In this document: piece by piece, positions 1 through 9,894 of the stretch
How the letters are laid out: every line of letters starts with the position of its first letter
How positions within the stretch are numbered: position 1 is the first letter of the stretch
Source: Bacteroidales bacterium
GTDB lineage: Bacteria > Bacteroidota > Bacteroidia > Bacteroidales > UBA932
NCBI GenBank assembly: GCA_012510445.1
Contig: JAAZIA010000020.1
Location: 78,729 to 142,728, forward strand
DNA: 64,000 nucleotides
Direction of reading: 5' to 3'
Notes under the pieces: generated by a model
Seen by the model: the letters and a program-made list of their open reading frames with translations, nothing else
What the model was told of the DNA's origin: nothing
Databases searched by the model: none
Translations under genes and position numbers: made by a program

Positions 1-1042
1 CAAACAAGTCTATATACAACAAAATGAACAAGTAAATGAGCATGGAAAAGCCTGTGAAAATTTCAAGAACTCTGGCATAAGTAGCCGGTGCGTTTTTATG
101 GGCAGATTCACCAAAGAAAAACGGTTCTGCCGCATAACGGAACATCTGAATAAACAGATTGATAAGCACAGCCAATTTAATTCCTGCCTGATAGATTCCC
201 ATTTGCGCTCGCCAAGAAACATCCTCAGGAATAAGGAAACGAAAAAGCAGACGATCGCTAAAATCATTTAGAATTCCCGGAAGTCCTGCCACCATCAAAG
301 GCAAAGAATACACCATAAGCTTACGCCACAGCTTGCGATCAAAAGCAAAACTATTTTTTTTCAACACCTCGGGCAGAAACAGTAACAAAGCTACTATGCA
401 GGAAAGGAAAATAGAGAACAAAACGTAATTATAATCGGGTATAGCCGGTATAAAACGCCCAATCAAAGCTTGTGGATTTGCCGAAAGAAAACGTGGAACC
501 CACAAGAAGAAGAGCAAGTTCAGTCCCAGTTCACAAGCGATTTTTATGGTTTTAAAGACGGCAAACCGAATAGCCTTATGTTCAAAACGTAATTTGGCAA
601 ACAATATGGCCGTTACACTGTCTAAGAAAAGAATTCCGGCTACGTAAAACACAGCTTGCGGACTATGAGCATAACCCAGTGTAGCGGCTACAGGTTGCCT
701 CCAAAAAACCACAGCTGCAAAAAACAGTCCGGCTACCAGCGTAACGGTTGTCAAAGCCGTTGAAAACACCCTACCCGCTCCTACCTTATCTTTTTTATGT
801 TCTGCAAAAGACGCATACCTAAAACAACCCGTCTCCAGGCCCATAATAAGAACTACCTGTAACACGGCAATATAGGCCATAAATTCTGCCACTACTCCAT
901 AGGCTGCCTGGTCTGTGAGCACACGCGTATAAAGGGGAACCAATAGAAAATTCAAGACCCTGGCCAGGATGGTGCTCGTCCCGTAGATGGCTGTTTCACC
1001 GGCCAGCTTCTTTATGGCAGAACGCTTCACAATTGTTTTCAT
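1..1042 (-). CDS. Polysaccharide flippase (Wzx/MATE-like), 3' end outside window
   Basis: The reverse strand is open from an ATG at 1042 to the window edge, giving 347 residues with no stop. The product starts MKTIVKRSAIKKLAGETAIYG and is dominated by hydrophobic segments. The N-terminal pattern (GETAIYGTSTILARVLNFLLVPLYTR in part) and a later NDFSDRLLFRFL segment are typical of Bacteroidota oligosaccharide flippases, which move lipid-linked sugar repeats across the inner membrane. The family is usually about 480 residues, so roughly 130 are missing here. It lies 65 bp downstream of rlmB and is transcribed the same way. The short reverse frame at 10-267 is a different frame inside this gene and is not a separate gene. 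Confidence 0.85.
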   Translation of the reverse strand, partial: MKTIVKRSAIKKLAGETAIYGTSTILARVLNFLLVPLYTRVLTDQAAYGVVAEFMAYIAVLQVVLIMGLETGCFRYASFAEHKKDKVGAGRVFSTALTTVTLVAGLFFAAVVFWRQPVAATLGYAHSPQAVFYVAGILFLDSVTAILFAKLRFEHKAIRFAVFKTIKIACELGLNLLFFLWVPRFLSANPQALIGRFIPAIPDYNYVLFSIFLSCIVALLLFLPEVLKKNSFAFDRKLWRKLMVYSLPLMVAGLPGILNDFSDRLLFRFLIPEDVSWRAQMGIYQAGIKLAVLINLFIQMFRYAAEPFFFGESAHKNAPATYARVLEIFTGFSMLIYLFILLYIDLF

Positions 1043-1107
1043 ACGGTACTTCTTTACTTGCTTGCCTACTGGCTTTTTGTTTACTTACATTGCTCACTCT
1101 TCACTTC

Positions 1108-1854
1108 TCACTTGTCTTTCGCTAGGCGCTGTCTTAAGGCTTCGTACAGCACCACGGCGGTGGCTGCAGAAACGTTCAAAGACCCTATTTCTCCCAGTTG
1201 CGGAATAGATACCAGAGAGTCACACAAGCCCAAGACACCACGCGAAATACCCGTACCTTCTGCTCCCATAACAAGAGCTACGCGCTTGGTAAATTGTGTT
1301 TCGTAAAGAGATTGTTTTCCCTTGGCATCTGTTCCTATAATGGTGTAATCTAAATCTTTTAAATAGTATATGGCCGTCCTTAAATTGGGGACCCTACAGG
1401 CGGGTATACGCAACAAGGCTCCTGCAGAGGTTTTTATGGCATCTTCGTTTACAGCTGCTCCTCCTTTAGCCGGCAATATCAAGGCTGCTACTCCTGCACA
1501 TTCGGCAGTTCTGGCAATGGCTCCAAAGTTCCGTACATCACTAACTCCATCCAACAGCAGCACCAAAGGCCATTCAGATATTTTTTCTGCCCTATCTATT
1601 GCCTCTTCTAAAGAAACGTATTCAATTTCCGGAAGCAGTGCTACTATGCCCCTATGGTTTCCTTCCGGAACCAGACGGTTCAGTTTTTCCAAAGGTACAA
1701 ACTGTACGGAAATATTATGGGTACGTGCCAACTGCAAAATTTCCGCAAACGATCTATTGTCGGAACCTTTCCTTAAAAAAATGCGTTCCGGTTTCTTTTC
1801 ACCCAACAAAGCTTCCCTTACCGGGTGAAATCCATATATTTTTTTCTCATCCAT
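1108..1854 (-). CDS. rlmB: 23S rRNA (guanosine-2'-O-)-methyltransferase RlmB (TrmH/SpoU family)
   Basis: 248 residues, normal length for the family. The N-terminal part (IYGFHPVREAL) is the substrate-binding SpoU_sub_bind domain. The C-terminal knotted SPOUT domain shows motif 1 (VRNFGAIARTAECAG), motif 2 (VMGAEGTGIS) and motif 3 (SLNVSAATAVVLYEALRQR). The enzyme methylates the ribose of a guanosine in 23S rRNA (G2251 in E. coli) with SAM. Its start overlaps the last 8 bp of the upstream ABC-F gene, so the two are probably co-translated. The related TrmH-type tRNA enzymes cannot be fully excluded by motif alone. Confidence 0.9.
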   Translation of the reverse strand: MDEKKIYGFHPVREALLGEKKPERIFLRKGSDNRSFAEILQLARTHNISVQFVPLEKLNRLVPEGNHRGIVALLPEIEYVSLEEAIDRAEKISEWPLVLLLDGVSDVRNFGAIARTAECAGVAALILPAKGGAAVNEDAIKTSAGALLRIPACRVPNLRTAIYYLKDLDYTIIGTDAKGKQSLYETQFTKRVALVMGAEGTGISRGVLGLCDSLVSIPQLGEIGSLNVSAATAVVLYEALRQRLAKDK

Positions 1855-3811
1855 TTTTTATTTTCTTTAAAAAAGCATCTAATTTATTATGAGCCGTTTC
1901 CCAGGCTTTCATAGACATATCCAATCCTTTCTTTTCTTTTTCATACCCCTCATAAAAAGCTATAGTAAAACCTCCTTCGGGTGGATGGTGTAGTTGTTCG
2001 TCCAGCTGCAACAGTTTTTCCTCCTGTTTTTCAATACGGGTTTCGATCTTCTTTACAGCAGATTGTAATTTCCTAAGCTTTCTCTCCTGTTCTTTTTTCT
2101 TTTGGTATTGCTGCGCTGCTTCACTTATTTCTTTGGTAGCCGACAAACCTTTCTCCTCCACTCGCTGTCTTGTTTCCTGTTCTTGCAAAGTTTCCAGTTT
2201 CCTTCTTTCTAAAAACACCTCAATCCCTCCCAAATGCTCTTTTACTTTTCCATAACTAAACTCGTACACTTTATTTACCAAACCATCCAAAAATGTTCTG
2301 TCGTGTGAAACTACCACCATCGTACCTTTATAAGCGATCAAAGCCTCTTTCAAAACCTCTTTTGACTGAATGTCCATATGATTGGTTGGCTCATCCAGCA
2401 ACAATACATTGTAAGGCTGTAACATAAGCACGGCCATAGCCAATCGCGACCGTTCTCCTCCACTCAATACGGCTGTTGTCTTGTCAACCTCGTCTCCACT
2501 AAATAAAAACGATCCCAGTATTTCACGTAACCGAGTCCTTACGTCCCCAGTGGCAATCCTATCTACTGTTTCATATACAGTCAACTCTTTATCAATCAAT
2601 TCGTCTTGATTCTGTGCATAGTAACCGGCTTCTACGTTATGCCCTATTTGAACGGAGCCTTCAAGCACTTGCAGCTCTCCCCTCTGTGCGGCCAACAATC
2701 GGAGCATCGTCGTTTTCCCCTCTCCGTTTCTTCCCACAAAGGCAATTTTCTGGCCACGTTCCACAGTTATGGAAGTATTCGTAAAAACAGGTTTGCCGTT
2801 ATATCCTGCCGCCAGGTCTTTACACGTATAAACTACCGTTCCACTCCTGGGCGGATCGGGAAAACGAACCCTTATTTTCGTATGATCAACGGGATCTATT
2901 TCTACCAACTCCATCTTTTCCAATTGCTTTATCCGGCTTTGTACCTGATTGGATTTAGTAGGCTTGTACCTGAACCTCTCTATAAATTCTTTCGTTTTTT
3001 CTATAGTTTTCTGCTGGTTTTCATAAGCAGCTGTTTGCTGTTCTATCCTTTCCCTTCTTAGTTCCATAAAATGGGAGTATGAGGCCTTGTAATCATATAT
3101 CCTCCCCAGTGAAAGCTCTATAGTGCGTTCTGTAACGGTATCCAGAAACGTCCTATCGTGCGAAACCACAAGTAAGGCCCCTGTGTATGAAATCAAATAT
3201 TCTTCCAGCCACCGCAAGCTTTCAATATCCAAGTGGTTAGTAGGTTCATCCAATAGCAACACATCGGGATTGGCAAGTAAAAGTTTGGCCAACTCAATAC
3301 GCATATTCCATCCTTCAGAAAAAGTAGCCGTAGGTCTATCAAACTCTTCTTGTTTAAATCCTAATCCCCTCAATACCCTTTCTGCTTTTCCACTATGGTT
3401 TTCAGAGGCAATCAGACGGTATCGGTCGCTATGATCAGCCAATTCTCTAATAAGTTTATCATAGGCTTCTGAGTGATAATCTTCCCTCCGGGCCAGTTCC
3501 TTATTGATTTGCTCCATCTGTTGAGTGAGGACAGTTATGTGCGAAAAAACTTGTAACGTCTCTTCCAAGACAGATTTGTCTTTAGCATGATTCATTTGCT
3601 GAGGAAGGTAACCGCTTTTCAATCTCATGTCCCTTACTACGGCACCGGAAGTGGGCTCCTGTAAGCCGGTAATGATTTTCATAAGGGTGGACTTGCCTGT
3701 TCCGTTTTTCCCAACGAGTGCTATCCTGTCCCTTGGATTTATATGAAAAGAAACATCAGAAAACAGTTCCTTATGAGCAAAGGAAACGTGAATATTTGAA
3801 AGAGAAATCAT
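1847..3811 (-). CDS. ABC-F family ATP-binding protein (ribosome-associated type)
   Basis: 654 residues with two ABC cassettes and no membrane segments, the ABC-F layout. Cassette 1 has Walker A GKNGTGKST and Walker B VLLLDEPTNHLD; cassette 2 has GRNGEGKTT, signature LSGGERSRLAMAVLM and a second LLLDEPTNHMD. The first signature is degenerate (FSEGWNMRIELAKLL). A charged linker of about 60 residues (roughly 240-300) separates the cassettes, and a C-terminal coiled coil rich in Lys/Glu covers about 545-640. Proteins of this class act on ribosomes (translation factors or antibiotic protection) rather than in transport; which role applies cannot be read here. It overlaps the upstream WG-repeat gene by 4 bp and rlmB by 8 bp. 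Confidence 0.9.
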   Translation of the reverse strand: MISLSNIHVSFAHKELFSDVSFHINPRDRIALVGKNGTGKSTLMKIITGLQEPTSGAVVRDMRLKSGYLPQQMNHAKDKSVLEETLQVFSHITVLTQQMEQINKELARREDYHSEAYDKLIRELADHSDRYRLIASENHSGKAERVLRGLGFKQEEFDRPTATFSEGWNMRIELAKLLLANPDVLLLDEPTNHLDIESLRWLEEYLISYTGALLVVSHDRTFLDTVTERTIELSLGRIYDYKASYSHFMELRRERIEQQTAAYENQQKTIEKTKEFIERFRYKPTKSNQVQSRIKQLEKMELVEIDPVDHTKIRVRFPDPPRSGTVVYTCKDLAAGYNGKPVFTNTSITVERGQKIAFVGRNGEGKTTMLRLLAAQRGELQVLEGSVQIGHNVEAGYYAQNQDELIDKELTVYETVDRIATGDVRTRLREILGSFLFSGDEVDKTTAVLSGGERSRLAMAVLMLQPYNVLLLDEPTNHMDIQSKEVLKEALIAYKGTMVVVSHDRTFLDGLVNKVYEFSYGKVKEHLGGIEVFLERRKLETLQEQETRQRVEEKGLSATKEISEAAQQYQKKKEQERKLRKLQSAVKKIETRIEKQEEKLLQLDEQLHHPPEGGFTIAFYEGYEKEKKGLDMSMKAWETAHNKLDAFLKKIKNG

Positions 3812-5388
3812 TGCACGGTAGTCCCTTGTGTATTTAACTTCAACGGTTGGCCATTGTAAATAGCAAAAGCCTGTCCATGGGAAAACATGGCAACTGTATC
3901 GTAGATAAAAGGAATCACACGTTCTCCTTTTTTATTAATGAACCCCCATTTTCCTCCCAGCTTCATAGCTGCCAGTCCGTTAGAAAAAGCCGGATGCCCC
4001 CCTTCGTATTGAAATGGCACCACAGTATTGCCTTTTTTATCAACAAAGCCGTATTGTTTTTGTATCCTAGAAGTCATCAGGTTAAAGCGGGCTGCCAAAG
4101 CCACCTCTTCATGAAAATCATAAAGCTCCACAAGGCTTAATGATAAAGGCAAAGTAAAAGAACCGGTCTTGTCAATCACACCATACTGTTTGTTATGGCA
4201 TACAACGGCCACTTCGCAGCTAAAATCATGAATAATATCATACTGCGGAGGGAGTACTACCTTCCCTTTTTTTGACAATACACCATACCCATTTTCGTTT
4301 CTTATTACAGTCATTTCTTCTCGGTACGGACCAATCCAATTGTAAAACTCAGACGGGTATTCCAGTTTTTTAGTATTTCGTAAGGCATAAAACCCCAACC
4401 TGCCTGTCACTATCCACTCGGGAGAATGATGAAAGTAAAGGGTATCGTAAACCGGTTCAATAAGAACGGCAGCCTTTTTATCCAACAATCCGTAATGCTC
4501 GTTTAACAACACCCTGAACGTACCGGGGGTGCACACCTCTACCTCTTCGTACATGACAGGAACCAGAGCGTGTTTATCTCCTCTTTTGTGAAGTCCCTCA
4601 AGACTGCCTTTTCTTACTTTAAAATAAACATTATCGGCGGCCTCTATCCAATCATATTCCGGAGCTATTAAAGGTTTTCCTCTTTTGTCTGTTACGCCCC
4701 ATTTTTTGTTACGGCAAACCAATACAAACTCTTCATAAACCTCTACGCTGTCGTAGAAGTTGGTTTTTTGATAGTTTCCTTTCGGATCTATCAGATGAAA
4801 AGAACCGTCGGGATATACAGATCTTAGAAAAGGCAACCTCTCTTCATAGTATTTCTCGGTTACCACATTGCCGGTCACATAGGACCTCAATCTCCCCCGC
4901 CTGTCCCAAACACGGTATTCTTTGTCCTTTATAGTAACATACACATTACGGAACGCATATAACGTATCAAACCCCGGGCGCAAAACCCAGCGACCTTTAT
5001 CGTTTAACAGTCCGTAATAAGAGTCCATACGAGCAATTGCCCTTCTGTTTTGCAACGGGACAACGTGATCTAAATATCTTTTAGACAGAAGCAAGCCTAA
5101 AGAATCCTGCAAGTTCATGCCTTTTCCGGGCACAAACACAGGACCGGGCCTAAAATGTTGTGGTCTGTATCCACCGTTGAACAAATGCACTTCTTCTCTT
5201 AAGGTTTCAACAGGCATAGGACGGTACATTCGTACTAGAGCTGCCTTACTGTGACCGTTCAGCATCCTGCCTTTTAACAATAAGATCACCGGTTTTTTCC
5301 AAAAGAAAGGGATTAGAAAAAGCAGCAAACACAGAAGCAAGACTCCGGCCGGGAGATACCATCGGCGTTTAAAGCGCAACTTCTTCAT
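3808..5388 (-). CDS. WG-repeat protein with N-terminal membrane anchor
   Basis: 526 residues. A basic N terminus (KKLRFKRRWY) followed by a hydrophobic stretch (LPAGVLLLCLLLFLIPFF) is a signal anchor, so most of the protein probably lies in the periplasm. The rest consists of about ten WG/KWG-type repeats, recognisable as units such as WGVTDKRGKPLIAPEYD, YGVLSKKGKVVLPPQYD and WGFINKKGERVIPFIYD, which form beta-propeller-like folds. The molecular function of WG-repeat proteins is not established. The start overlaps the 3' end of tatC by 20 bp and the stop overlaps the ABC-F gene by 4 bp, so it sits in a tightly packed operon. Confidence 0.85.
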   Translation of the reverse strand: MKKLRFKRRWYLPAGVLLLCLLLFLIPFFWKKPVILLLKGRMLNGHSKAALVRMYRPMPVETLREEVHLFNGGYRPQHFRPGPVFVPGKGMNLQDSLGLLLSKRYLDHVVPLQNRRAIARMDSYYGLLNDKGRWVLRPGFDTLYAFRNVYVTIKDKEYRVWDRRGRLRSYVTGNVVTEKYYEERLPFLRSVYPDGSFHLIDPKGNYQKTNFYDSVEVYEEFVLVCRNKKWGVTDKRGKPLIAPEYDWIEAADNVYFKVRKGSLEGLHKRGDKHALVPVMYEEVEVCTPGTFRVLLNEHYGLLDKKAAVLIEPVYDTLYFHHSPEWIVTGRLGFYALRNTKKLEYPSEFYNWIGPYREEMTVIRNENGYGVLSKKGKVVLPPQYDIIHDFSCEVAVVCHNKQYGVIDKTGSFTLPLSLSLVELYDFHEEVALAARFNLMTSRIQKQYGFVDKKGNTVVPFQYEGGHPAFSNGLAAMKLGGKWGFINKKGERVIPFIYDTVAMFSHGQAFAIYNGQPLKLNTQGTTVQ

Positions 5389-6196
5389 TTCCTTCTGCCT
5401 TTTTGTTGAAACTAACCAAAATGCTTATCTCATAAAGCATATACAAAGGTAAAGTTACAATAAACAATGTGAAAGCATCACCGCTGGGTGTAATGACGGC
5501 TGCCACAATTAACAAAATAGTAAAGGCATACTTGCGGTGTTTTTTTAGCAGTTGTTTTGAAATAATGCCCAATCTGGATAAAACGCGGAACAAAATGGGC
5601 ATTTCAAAAACAATCCCCATGATGATGATCAGCCAGGTAAACATATGAATGTAGGACTGGAGCGTAATTTGGTTTTCCACCCAATCGGTTACCTTATAAT
5701 TACCCAGAAAGTTAATAGTTAACGGAAATACAAAAAAGTATCCTACCAAAACCCCTATGAAAAAAAGAATAGAACACCAACCAAAAGCCCTTACCACTGA
5801 TTTTCTCTCCTTTTCATACAATGCAGGCTTAACAAAAAGCCATAGCTGATATAGTATAAACGGAGTTCCTAACACTAAGGCCAGGCTAAGGGAAATATTT
5901 ATATGAGTAAAAAATTGAGCAGCCAGTTCAATGTTTTGCAGTTCCAGTTTAAAAGGAGCCGGCGCCATAGCCGGTATTTTTAGTAAAAGAGCCAAGGAGT
6001 CCATCCATTGGTATAGGATGAAATCTGAGCTTCTGGGTGCAAAAATAATTTTTTCAAATACCAATTCCTTGTTCAAGAACACAACCACCATAAGTATCAG
6101 CAAAACAATCACAGAGCGTATGAGTACTTTGCGAAACTCATCTAGATGTTCCCAGAAGGTCATCCTGGAATTGTCCTGTTGGATATGGGTAGCCAC
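5369..6196 (-). CDS. tatC: Sec-independent protein translocase TatC
   Basis: 275 residues. The N-terminal MTFWEHLDEFRKVLIRS is the conserved TatC entry segment (E. coli begins TPLITHLIELRKRL), and about six transmembrane helices follow, including FILYQLWLFVKPALYEKERK, another family hallmark. TatC is the receptor of the twin-arginine pathway that exports folded proteins across the inner membrane. Its ATG shares one base with the tatA stop codon, so tatA-tatC are translationally coupled. No tatB is present; Bacteroidota generally work with TatA and TatC only. The spacing between the first two helices is longer than in E. coli TatC. Confidence 0.95.
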   Translation of the reverse strand: MATHIQQDNSRMTFWEHLDEFRKVLIRSVIVLLILMVVVFLNKELVFEKIIFAPRSSDFILYQWMDSLALLLKIPAMAPAPFKLELQNIELAAQFFTHINISLSLALVLGTPFILYQLWLFVKPALYEKERKSVVRAFGWCSILFFIGVLVGYFFVFPLTINFLGNYKVTDWVENQITLQSYIHMFTWLIIIMGIVFEMPILFRVLSRLGIISKQLLKKHRKYAFTILLIVAAVITPSGDAFTLFIVTLPLYMLYEISILVSFNKKAEGNEEVAL

Positions 6197-6405
6197 TACT
6201 TGTTAAGGGTCTTTTCCAGATCTTCTTTCTCGTCCTTTAATTCTTCTTCTACGCCTTTCATCCCGTCTTTAAAGCTTTTCACGCCTTTGCCCAACCCTTT
6301 CATAAGCTCAGGTATTTTTTTACCTCCAAAAAGAAGGAGAATAACCAATGCAATAATGATTATCTCGGTGGCACCAATCGTACCAAACAATAATAATTTG
6401 ATCAT
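6196..6405 (-). CDS. tatA: Twin-arginine translocase subunit TatA/E
   Basis: 69 residues with the TatA plan: a short periplasmic N terminus, one membrane helix ([21 protein letters not shown]), an amphipathic helix beginning at [17 protein letters not shown], and a charged tail rich in Glu and Lys. The FGGKKIPEL hinge is diagnostic. TatA oligomers form the translocation conduit recruited by TatC. It is the first gene of the tat pair and lies 18 bp downstream of the thioesterase gene. Confidence 0.95.
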   Translation of the reverse strand: MIKLLLFGTIGATEIIIIALVILLLFGGKKIPELMKGLGKGVKSFKDGMKGVEEELKDEKEDLEKTLNK

Positions 6406-6423
6406 ATTCTTGTACTTTAATGA

Positions 6424-6831
6424 TTACAAATCTATATATTTTTCCAATACTTTTGTTAGGAAATCGGGAGCTCTTACAGGAATACCACGTGCCTCATCTA
6501 CAAAAGCCAGTGTTACGTAGCCTTTTGCCAACAATACACCGGACGGATTCAGAATGTGGTATGTAAACGTAATGCGTGAACGAGGCATTTCTTTTAATTG
6601 CGTGACAACGGTAAGTATCTCTCCATACCTGGCCGGCTGAATGTAATCACATTGCAAAGAATGTACGGGCATAATGATTCCCCTGGCCTCTGTCTCTCTA
6701 TAAGGAACCCCGTAGTGTTCCATCATCTCTTCGCGTGCTATTTCAAAATAACGGATGTAATTGGAGTGATGGACCACTCCCATTTGATCCGTTTCATAAT
6801 ACCTGACTTTAATTTCTGTAGTATGTTCCAT
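6424..6831 (-). CDS. Acyl-CoA thioesterase, YbgC/FadM-like hotdog fold
   Basis: 135 residues, one 4HBT hotdog domain. The segment YYETDQMGVVHHSNYIRYFE carries the conserved Asp (TDxMGxVHHxxY) of the YbgC-type thioesterases, and EIAREEMMEHYG follows as in the family. These enzymes hydrolyse acyl-CoA thioesters in the cytoplasm; the physiological substrate is not deducible. It lies just downstream of the PCMD lipoprotein gene (5 bp gap) and upstream of tatA. Confidence 0.88.
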   Translation of the reverse strand: MEHTTEIKVRYYETDQMGVVHHSNYIRYFEIAREEMMEHYGVPYRETEARGIIMPVHSLQCDYIQPARYGEILTVVTQLKEMPRSRITFTYHILNPSGVLLAKGYVTLAFVDEARGIPVRAPDFLTKVLEKYIDL

Positions 6832-6836
6832 AATAC

Positions 6837-9800
6837 TTAGTTAAGAATCTTAGCATGGGTGCTTGGAAGATAGTAAATTAGCTTAAAGTTATCCAACAAC
6901 AAGGAACTGCCGTGAGCCCCCTTGAATTCATCGCCTTGCCAGGAAGAAGAGCAGCGTACTACCAAGTGGGTCATGGTAAGATTTTCTTTGCCTTCTACCG
7001 ACTCAAACAAGTAACGCTCTTGAATCCAGCCGTCAGTTCCTTCTGAATACAGATCATATCCGGCAATCATATTTACTCTGTTTTTAGGGTCATAAGCCCA
7101 CTTATTTCCGGTAAAACGATGCAGTTCTACAATTATGGAAGCCCTGTCGCGCCCTTCAATTTTTTTAGGAGCTTTGAAATCCGGTGTGCCAAAGGCTGTT
7201 TTAAACGGTTCTGTATGCACCCTCTGTTCTCCTGCTTTGTAATTGTATTCCACTTCAAATCCTACCGGATTTACATCCACCCCAAAAACAATCCCAAAAT
7301 CGGGCATACTGGATGGATTCATGACTGCATCTGCGCTCATACTAAAATTGAAATTACCCAAAAGAAGAGCACCAGCCGTTAAACTGGTTACTTTCATAAC
7401 AATCAGGTTCACTGTTTTAAGCTGAGTCAACAGTTGAACGGCGTGGGTACCATCTCTGCCTGTGCTTTTTAAACACCCCGAAACCTGCACGTTATTGCCT
7501 GATATCCACCCCTTTCCATTAGAAGGCCATATGTTAAAAACACCGTCTATGGTTGTCCATTGCTCAAACGAGCTGTTAGCTACTTGAGGAGCATACAGCA
7601 TCTGTACCTTCCACTCCCTTTCTGTTTCATCTTCTGACATTACATAAAAAGTACAAGGGGTATTAAAAGATACTTCCAGAGGAGCTCCCGGAATAAGCCC
7701 TTGATGAATACGTGCCCCCTCACTCAATACCACGGTAGGTCTAATGGTTAAAACGGCTTCCCGGGAAGGCCTGGCAGACACTAAAAGCGTAATGGAAGCT
7801 TTGTCGCGCTCCAAGTATTTTTGATCAAAAACAAATCCCGAAGAAGGGTTTCCTGTAATGAAATCAATAACGTCGGCTTCTGAATTCCTTGGACAGGATC
7901 GATCCTCCAGTTGTAAGGTCCATTCCGTACGGTTGGTACCGCTTTCAGATGTTACGCTAAAATGGAATTTCTGTTCCGGATTTTCAAAAACTAACGTATG
8001 TTCTAAAGCAGTAATGTCTCCATCCGCCGTGGCATTTTTTGAAAGCTCCAGCACGCCGTTGACCGTTACAGGCATTTTAACAGACCAGTCGTTAATAACC
8101 AGTGTTACTGTGTGAGCAAGTGTATCTACCCTACCCGTTTCCTGTAACTCTATGTTATTTTGTGTTTGACTTGTTCCGCTATAACTGTCTATTTTGTATC
8201 CCAGAACAAGAGCTTCTGTAACTTCTATACGCTCATCTTCCAAGATCAGGAGCCATTCTTTACAGTCGCCACTTTCTGCCATAACCGTCAAAGGAACAAC
8301 TTGTTCTATAGTTTGGAAAACAATGCCTTCCTTAAACGTTTCCAGTAACACAGCCCCGGACGAAAGCTCCAGGTGGAATTTTTCAATAACAAAAGGGAAA
8401 TCGTAGCCCGCTTTCAACGTAAGCGAAACAGTCTGTTCTTTCTTATCTATAGAGGCGGAAGTACTTTTCAACTGTACTAAGTTCTCGGCAGATTGGTATG
8501 AACTTACTTCCAAAGCCAGAATTTCTGCTTCTGTTTCAAACCACGGCAGTAACCTCAGCTCCCAGGGCCGGCAAGTACCGGCTTCCGAGGTTATACTAAA
8601 AGGCACTTTGTCTTTATAACTTTCAAACAGAAATGTGCTAGGAAGATCGCTAGTGGCATCTTCAGAAACGCTCATAACGTATTCTTTGATCTCCAGTGGG
8701 AAATCTTTGCCTTCTGTAAACGGAATTTCAACAACTCCGGAAAGCGTATCCACTACAGGAGTCCCCAAAACCATTTCATGCAGTTCAGACTCGTACTCTA
8801 CCACCAGAAAAGAGAGTACATCGTTTGCCGTATTAAGCCATTTCTTCCATGAAAAAATCCAGGGACGAGCCACTCGGCTTATCATATCGGTAAGGTAGAA
8901 AGTCTCTTCTTGCTCCCAACTGACAACCGTAAAATCCTGCGCTTTATTTTCTCCAATAACCAACACATAAGGGGCAAGATCAAAACTAAGACTAGCCTCC
9001 CAGGGAAAAGGAATTCCTGCGTCCTTTACAGTAGCCACTCCCCGGCTATGTGTGTAATCCGTTTCCAAATCTACTACCTTGGGACCTTCTGTTCGGAAAA
9101 TAAGAGCCATAGGTCCGTTGGGTTGCAAACGTTCCCAAACGCCGGGATCTGCCTGTGAACTTTCATGTATCGGAAGCACTTCTGCCAGTTGCACAGACCA
9201 TGTTTCTTTTTTACCGCTTTCTGCAATTACTGTAAATGGCACAGAGGTATTGTAAGACTCCAGAGAAAGAGACAAAAAACCCTCCCCCACGTTTTCCAAG
9301 GCGGTCTCTCCCATGCTATCCAGGATGGCACCGGGGCTTAATTCCAGGTACAACTCTGCTTGCAACGGAAGGACCTGTCCGCTCAAAGCGTAAATGCATA
9401 CTTGCGACTCTACCACATCAATCTCTAACTCCGAAGAAAGAAGAAAACCTTTTGGAGCAAAGCTTTCCAATTGAGCGCTAAGTACAGAAGCTTGATCACT
9501 TAAAGGGGCTACTTCTATAATAACCTCATAAGAATGAGGAACGCCACTTAGGGCTATCAAATGAATTCTACGGACCGTATCTTCCGTTTCAAAGGTAAGG
9601 GTATTCTCTGTATCCCATCCCAAGATTTTATCAATGGTTTGGGCTGTGCCTATGTTGAGTGTTACGGTTACCGGAAACTCGTATTTTCCGTACTCCATGG
9701 GTAACACAATGCCTCCTTCTTTTACAGAAGGATCTCCAAACCGAACGGTCTGTGGAACCACATCCGTTATGGAACACTCTGTAACGGATGCGTGGTCATT

Positions 9801-9875
9801 CAGGTCGGTTACTTTATCGCAGTTAAAAAAAAGCGTAAAGAGAAGAAGCATAAGGAACCCATGCCTAAATCTCAT
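6837..9875 (-). CDS. Large surface lipoprotein with repeated DUF5018-like domains and C-terminal PCMD domain
   Basis: 1012 residues from the ATG at 9875. This start is preferred over an ATG 33 bp upstream because it begins directly with the signal peptide (MRFRHGFLMLLLFTLFFNC) and lies outside the valS coding sequence. The lipobox is LFFNC, so the protein should be lipid-anchored. Residues 30-750 hold six or seven repeats of about 100 residues with recurring LELSxGA, PFTVxAESG and W(S/E)(V/L)xL elements. The C-terminal 250 residues (from NSSFEQW) resemble the putative carbohydrate metabolism domain PCMD, a beta-sandwich common in Bacteroidales lipoproteins. Function is unknown; glycan binding is an inference. 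The gene follows valS by 19 bp. Confidence 0.75.
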   Translation of the reverse strand: MRFRHGFLMLLLFTLFFNCDKVTDLNDHASVTECSITDVVPQTVRFGDPSVKEGGIVLPMEYGKYEFPVTVTLNIGTAQTIDKILGWDTENTLTFETEDTVRRIHLIALSGVPHSYEVIIEVAPLSDQASVLSAQLESFAPKGFLLSSELEIDVVESQVCIYALSGQVLPLQAELYLELSPGAILDSMGETALENVGEGFLSLSLESYNTSVPFTVIAESGKKETWSVQLAEVLPIHESSQADPGVWERLQPNGPMALIFRTEGPKVVDLETDYTHSRGVATVKDAGIPFPWEASLSFDLAPYVLVIGENKAQDFTVVSWEQEETFYLTDMISRVARPWIFSWKKWLNTANDVLSFLVVEYESELHEMVLGTPVVDTLSGVVEIPFTEGKDFPLEIKEYVMSVSEDATSDLPSTFLFESYKDKVPFSITSEAGTCRPWELRLLPWFETEAEILALEVSSYQSAENLVQLKSTSASIDKKEQTVSLTLKAGYDFPFVIEKFHLELSSGAVLLETFKEGIVFQTIEQVVPLTVMAESGDCKEWLLILEDERIEVTEALVLGYKIDSYSGTSQTQNNIELQETGRVDTLAHTVTLVINDWSVKMPVTVNGVLELSKNATADGDITALEHTLVFENPEQKFHFSVTSESGTNRTEWTLQLEDRSCPRNSEADVIDFITGNPSSGFVFDQKYLERDKASITLLVSARPSREAVLTIRPTVVLSEGARIHQGLIPGAPLEVSFNTPCTFYVMSEDETEREWKVQMLYAPQVANSSFEQWTTIDGVFNIWPSNGKGWISGNNVQVSGCLKSTGRDGTHAVQLLTQLKTVNLIVMKVTSLTAGALLLGNFNFSMSADAVMNPSSMPDFGIVFGVDVNPVGFEVEYNYKAGEQRVHTEPFKTAFGTPDFKAPKKIEGRDRASIIVELHRFTGNKWAYDPKNRVNMIAGYDLYSEGTDGWIQERYLFESVEGKENLTMTHLVVRCSSSWQGDEFKGAHGSSLLLDNFKLIYYLPSTHAKILN

Positions 9876-9894
9876 TGCAAATCCTTTTATGTTA

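Noticed and set aside
10..267. Reverse-strand frame of 85 codons at the window start
   Set aside because: It is a shifted frame inside the flippase gene, whose correct frame is open from 1042 to the edge with a convincing multi-helix product.
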